DNA from: Bolinopsis microptera
Taxonomy: Eukaryota; Ctenophora; Tentaculata; Lobata; Bolinopsidae
Length of the DNA: 64,000 nt
Direction: 5' to 3'
Assembly: GCF_026151205.1 (NCBI RefSeq)
Contig: NC_087076.1
Span: 21,818,828 to 21,882,827 of the forward strand
Shown here in pieces: positions 59,420 to 64,000 of the stretch (its first letter is position 1; every line of letters starts with the position of its first letter). Under the pieces are notes generated by a model. The model had not been told where the DNA came from. It did no database searches and worked only from the letters and a program-made list of their open reading frames with translations. A program made the position numbers and the translations under genes.

Positions 59420-61612
59420 CTATAGCACAAACACAGTAAGACACACTACTGCTTTTAATACAATTCATATTGACAGCTGTATAACTTCAAATAAAACCTC
59501 GCTTTTAAACCAATTTGTTCTTATTAGTAACATCCTACTTCGGAGGTTGCCTAGGGACTGAGAGCCTGCCCACGTGTCCAAATACCTTTCTCGCCATTGG
59601 CTCATCCCCCAGACTAGCTCCACTGATTGGTTGCCGCCCCCAGCTCTGTGTGCGGTAACATTTCCATCAGATTACATACTACAGTACCGGAGCTGGTTGT
59701 TCTACGTCACCTGTCCGGACTGTGATACGGGCTACGTGTTTTCAATTAGTCCACCCAGTCTACCTGATAAGGGACCGGGATAGCACTCACACTATATTTA
59801 CTAAATGTAACTATGTTACACCCTTTTCGCTACTCGCTACAGAACGCAAAGTGACATATTTTGGTTGTTATCAGTTAGTTTAGGAGGGAGATAAAGGTGG
59901 TTTAAATTAACTACACGACCCGCGTTTAATTAACACTGACCTCCTCCAGAGGTGGTGGCCCCCTCATCTTGACAAACTCGTATTATATTATACCGTGTAA
60001 TTCCCTGGACTTATTAATTTGATAGCAGTCTCGTGGTGTTTTATTACACGATTCGTGTAAATTGTTCTTAAACCTCCGTCCGGTAACCCCCTTTATCTTT
60101 TGTACAGTTTCTTGTTGACACCATACTTTTCGTAAACAGTGTGTTTTCTCTCTCACACCGGTGCAATGTACCAACTCTCACTCTCTTTCATTTCGTCCAC
60201 CCTGTGTTTGCCTGCCCTTCTACGGACAGTTCACCTCCTCTATATATAATATATATTGACTGCCGGTCGTTTCATCATCAAAACGTGGAGTTGGTAATTC
60301 AAAACGCTGTTTAGTTTCATCTACATTGGTGAGTCTACAGTGATAAGGACTTAACCTGTCCCCCTTCTCCGCATAACCCCTGTACTGGGTTTAATTTCCT
60401 CAGCTCTGCAACTCAAATCTTTGTCAGCTCCAAAATCTCATTTTTAAACACGTTATACTTTCCAGATTGATTTTAAGATGACGGAGAGTTTGTATGAGAG
60501 TTTGTTTAAATTTGTCCTCTTCCAATTTATTATAACCCAAATTCTGTGCCGAGTTTTACAGGAAAATATGCTGTTACACACACACCCCCCCCCCCCCCCC
60601 CCCCTTATTCTGCATGTTGGCAAATTATACAGCTAAACTCTCCCTGAAGAGGTATCCCACAAATTGGTAAATATCACCCCACACAAAACGCATGTTTCCC
60701 AATATTATGTGTAGTGTTAACTTCAAAGCGGTAACATTTAGTGGAATTACACGCATCTTTATTAACAACTAATTTGTGTCCTCCACTCATCATATGTATA
60801 CAAAACCCTGTCTATTACATATTTGTCGTTTAGAGTACGGGATGAGATGATGATAACGATCTTTATTTTACACATCAGAGTAACTATACTATAACATTGC
60901 TGATTTTTACACTACAACACTGCCGCTATAGTCCTTTCTACCGGGGGTTGTTGTCTTGTAAATGTTTACTGTATACACTCTCTCCTCCTCCTCTTCATTT
61001 TTACGCTTTATACCGTTAGTTGGTAAGGTCGTCTAGCTTATATTTAGCTTATATTCTGTTTATATATCATCGCCAATCTCATCACCGGCCGATCCTCGCC
61101 TGTTGTCGTCGTGTATTCTGGATTGTGGGTTAAGTCAGAACAGATTAGTAGATATTAGCAGTCTAGATGGACGTCTAGTTTGTTTTAAAACATTCGTTTG
61201 GTCTATTTTTGTTTTAAAAAGTTTTATATCTTTCAATTTCACTGATTATAAACTATTTTCTGCTTAGTTTGTACGTGATTTGTCTGTATTTTTTGGGTCC
61301 CACCCCAATTTAATCAAACTGCCGATCCTGATAAGATTTGTCATTTCATGATTACGAATATATCGAAATTAGGAAATTTCCCAGAAATGATTTTGCCCCT
61401 GTTTTTGAGTATGATGTCATTCTATCTTTGTCAGCAGGCGTTCCGACAAAGTAATTATTTCTGAACGCCTGTTGAACACCTCTGAAATCTTCTGACGCAG
61501 TCGTTTTTAAATGGCTTTCGTAATCAGCAGAAACTGGAACGTGCACAGGATTCCCTGATAAGGTGACTGGTTAAAGGCCTGCTAGATCTACTAGATCGTG
61601 TAGTAAGACAAG

Positions 61613-61679
61613 GCAATAACTGGTTAAACTATATTAAAAACTATACCAAATGATTTTAATATAGTTTTTACCAGTTATT
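61613..61679. repeat. Long hairpin, stem about 25 bp
   Basis: AATAACTGG and AAACTATATTAAAA on the left pair with TTTTAATATAGTTTTT and CCAGTTATT on the right, across a 14-nt loop. AT-rich foldback, perhaps a MITE relic. Confidence 0.75.
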
Positions 61680-62092
61680 CGCCTAGAACATGCGGGGTGA
61701 TCATTCTAGATCTCTGAAGTCTCTCAATAAAGTGGCCGGTTTAGGGCCTAGATACCTGAAATTAAGTGACCAATAAAGTGGCCAGTTTTGCCGCTGTGTC
61801 GGGTTGGTACTGCGGTCACCTTAATCATGTTAATTGCAATATCCTGACCTTGTACTTTACACAACTATGTAGCATACCGGCCATTCTCCTCCTCGCTTGT
61901 AGTTCTCTCGGTCTAATTGTCCGTGTCTGGAGGCTCCCACTTAAGTTTTAAGCAGCCGTGTCGTTCCGACAATTGACTGAAATAACACCAGGTTACGTTT
62001 CTAGCTTCCTACTTTGGAGGTGTCAAAGAAACACAGCTAGCCGAGTACACACACGAAATTAGAGGAGCTTACTGTCATAGTTGGGAGGTTTG

Positions 62093-62320
62093 AGCCGTGT
62101 CCAACCTCTACACGCTACACGTGTCCAACCTCTACACGCTAGCCATGCTGACGCCCTGACATTAGCCGTGTCCAACCTCTACACGCTAGCCATGCTGACG
62201 CCCTGACACCGTGTCCAACCTCTACACGCTAGCCGTGTCCAACCTCTACACGCTAGCCGTGTCCAACCTCTACACGCTAGCCGTGTCCAACCTCTACACT
62301 CTAGCCATGCTGACGCCCTG
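62093..62320. repeat. 24-bp tandem repeat, about eight copies
   Basis: Units of GTGTCCAACCTCTACACGCT plus AGCC, some with an extra segment ATGCTGACGCCCTGACA. A looser array of TTGCTTCTACTG words follows at 62360-62540. Confidence 0.93.
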
Positions 62321-62940
62321 ACATTATCTGAGCACTTTCTCACTACCGGCTCTGCGGTTGTTACTTGCTTCTACTGTAGCTGCTTCTACTTGTTACTTGC
62401 TTCTACTGGTTACTTGCTTCTACTGGTTACTTGCTTCTACTGTAGCTCTAGCTGCTTCTACTTGTTACTTGCTTCTATTGTAGCTGCTTCTACTGCTTCT
62501 AGTTCAACTGTAGCTGCTATTTTACTTGTTACTTGCTTCTACTGTCCTTGGTCGTCATTTACCTGCTTCTCAAAGAATCTATCTTTGATTTAGTCAAATG
62601 ATGTTGGGGGTGAGTATCTCTATTGAATGTGCACCTTCTCACGAAGCTGTAATTCTGCAGTATGTGACTCTTTGCTATCAAAGCGGTTCAGTAATAGATA
62701 TTGAGCAGGTTCCTACTTTCTTGTCACTTTCCCTCGCTTTATTCACTCACAGTACTATAGTTTCATATATATAATAGTACTATAGTTTCTTCATGTATGC
62801 GACCGGACGGCAGCTTGACAGAAACCACCTGGCGTTAGAAGGTTAGAGAGTTCCCCAGCTTTAAAGGCTTTTAATTATACGGCTCACTCGCAAGCAATGC
62901 CCCATCAATCAAATTCATTAATTTGTCGACCAGCTAAGAG

Positions 62941-62980
62941 GGAGAGAGAGGGAGAGAGAGGGAGAGAGAGAGAGAGAGAC
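62941..62980. repeat. GA-rich microsatellite
   Basis: (GA)n with GG interruptions, directly 5' of the candidate exon at 62997. Confidence 0.95.
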
Positions 62981-62996
62981 ATAGCAATTCTGTAAG

Positions 62997-63033
62997 ATGG
63001 AGGTTAAAGCTGGAACCGTTTATTCCATATATG
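62997..63033 (+). other. Candidate alternative first coding exon (3' of RRM2a)
   Basis: The ATG frame MEVKAGTVYSIY ends at G, then GTAAAC, in phase 1, as the next CELF exon would need. It lies 17 bp after a GA microsatellite. Unsupported by homology. Confidence 0.25.
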
Positions 63034-63715
63034 GTAAACGACACAAATCCCGCCACAGATTGGTAAAAAGCTTAATTTGTTGAGCCTCAAGCAGTGCTCT
63101 CTGGATGCAGTGAATATTAGACAGCTTTACTTTACGCACGTTCCTCTACTATATAACGGCTATCAGACTGAGTGAAAACCAAGCTGCTATTCTGTCTCTG
63201 ACCACCTACCCTGTCTCATTTTGACAGATAGGGGGGGAGGGGGGGGGGGGGTGCAAGTCAGTACACTCTTTGATATAATGTTCTCACAGCTGGTCAATCA
63301 AAAGCGATTATCCTGCGGAGGAAAGTCTCTGCAAAGCAAAAAGTTACAGAACTTGAACCCGAATCATTAAAACTAAAGTCTCCCAAATCGTAGGAGACGT
63401 CATAAGGTATATCTGTGCACACTTGCCCGAATATTGGGATAAGATCTAGAGGCCCCCTGCAACTAAGAACACATGCCGTGTACTTAGCGGGGGGAGGTGT
63501 GAGGGGGAGAAGGTGGTATTTTACCATCTTACACTGCCTCATTACACCAATATATCAATAATAGGAGGCGTGTGGGTAGTGTACGATTACCTGCTAGTTA
63601 GTGGTAAGTAGTATTAGTTATATTGTATTGTGTACAGATCACTAACCCGGTCCCCACCGTAATTAAAGCCTAGGTTCGTAGTTGTTTTTGTTGCGGTATA
63701 TCTCGCTGTAATTTG

Positions 63716-64000
63716 GGGACACGTTCTGGGGACAAGTTCTGGAGACATGTTCTGGAGACATGTTCTGGGGACAAGTTCTGGAGACATGTTCTGGGGACAC
63801 GTTCTGGGGACACGCTCTGGGGACACGCTCTGGGGACACGTTCTGGGGTCACGTTATGGTTGGGCACGTTCTGGGGACACGTTCTGGGGTCACGTTCTGG
63901 GGACATGTTCTGGGGAAACGCTCTGGGGAAACGCTCTGGGGACACGCTCTGGGGACACGCTCTGGGGACACGTTCTGGGGACACGTTCTGGGGACACTTT
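63716..64000. repeat. 13-bp minisatellite running off the window
   Basis: Units of ACGTTCTGGGGAC with CGCTC and AAGTT variants. The 13-residue periodic frame (SPERVPRTCPQNM) on the minus strand is a product of the repeat. The array continues past the right edge. Confidence 0.95.

Larger units (their letters stand above)
52820..64000. other. CELF intron after RRM2a, open to the right edge
   Basis: 11 kb with no further CELF exon found; none of the GCAFVKF-type continuation of RRM2 is present. It holds the CRE array, the 33-bp, 33-bp (57688), 24-bp and 13-bp arrays, the stem-loop chain at 58679-58815, E-box clusters, and candidate first exons at 57253 and 62997. Confidence 0.5.

Overview
This window reads as nuclear DNA of an animal: genes are split by GT-AG introns, the DNA is AT-rich, and TTAATTAA-like tracts, minisatellites, LINE remains and MITEs are common. 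The proteins are plainly metazoan (CELF, POLD2, AP-1 sigma, MEAF6, an MBD plus CXXC protein, a class A GPCR). A secreted LPMO-like protein with a CBM2-like tail points to an aquatic invertebrate. A non-bilaterian such as a cnidarian or sponge is my guess, but I cannot fix the lineage.

Layout. 1-245: last exon of a GPCR (TM7 with NPLLY). 1863-2171: LINE fragment. 2909-12087, all on the minus strand and read right to left: POLD2 (12087-9670), MEAF6-like (9051-8665), AP-1 sigma (8107-6850) and an MBD plus CXXC methyl-DNA-binding protein (5456-2909). The four lie close together, and each has a possible 3' splice site 1-11 nt before its ATG. 12525-13030: mariner-type MITE between the divergent POLD2 and LPMO genes. 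13199-19232 (+): nine-exon LPMO-CBM2 gene of 421 codons, with a whole antisense LINE (14835-18293) in intron 5. 19802-24072: retroelement remains (Penelope-like and LINE) around a nested foldback. 24524-28288: minisatellites and unassigned DNA.

28289 to the right edge (+): a CELF3/4/5/6-type RNA-binding protein gene with very long introns. Five coding exons are present (MAISS start, RRM1 in two exons, linker, first part of RRM2); the rest lies beyond the window. Its introns hold large tandem arrays (54 bp x 17, 12 bp x about 85, TCC, 33 bp x about 36, 13 bp and others), about 38 CACGTG E-boxes often paired with ATTGG/CCAAT boxes (the first 30 kb has one), a CRE array phased at 20 bp, and several short ATG exons whose donors match the phase of the next CELF exon. 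This suggests a gene with many alternative promoters.

Most notable: (1) a 149-bp hAT-type MITE whose 8-bp target duplication contains the POLD2 exon 4 splice donor; (2) an MBD plus CXXC protein whose last exon runs into a minisatellite built from its own splice-donor-like sequence; (3) the LPMO-CBM2 gene; (4) the E-box/CCAAT/CRE landscape and candidate alternative first exons of CELF; (5) a chain of four stem-loops at 58679-58815.
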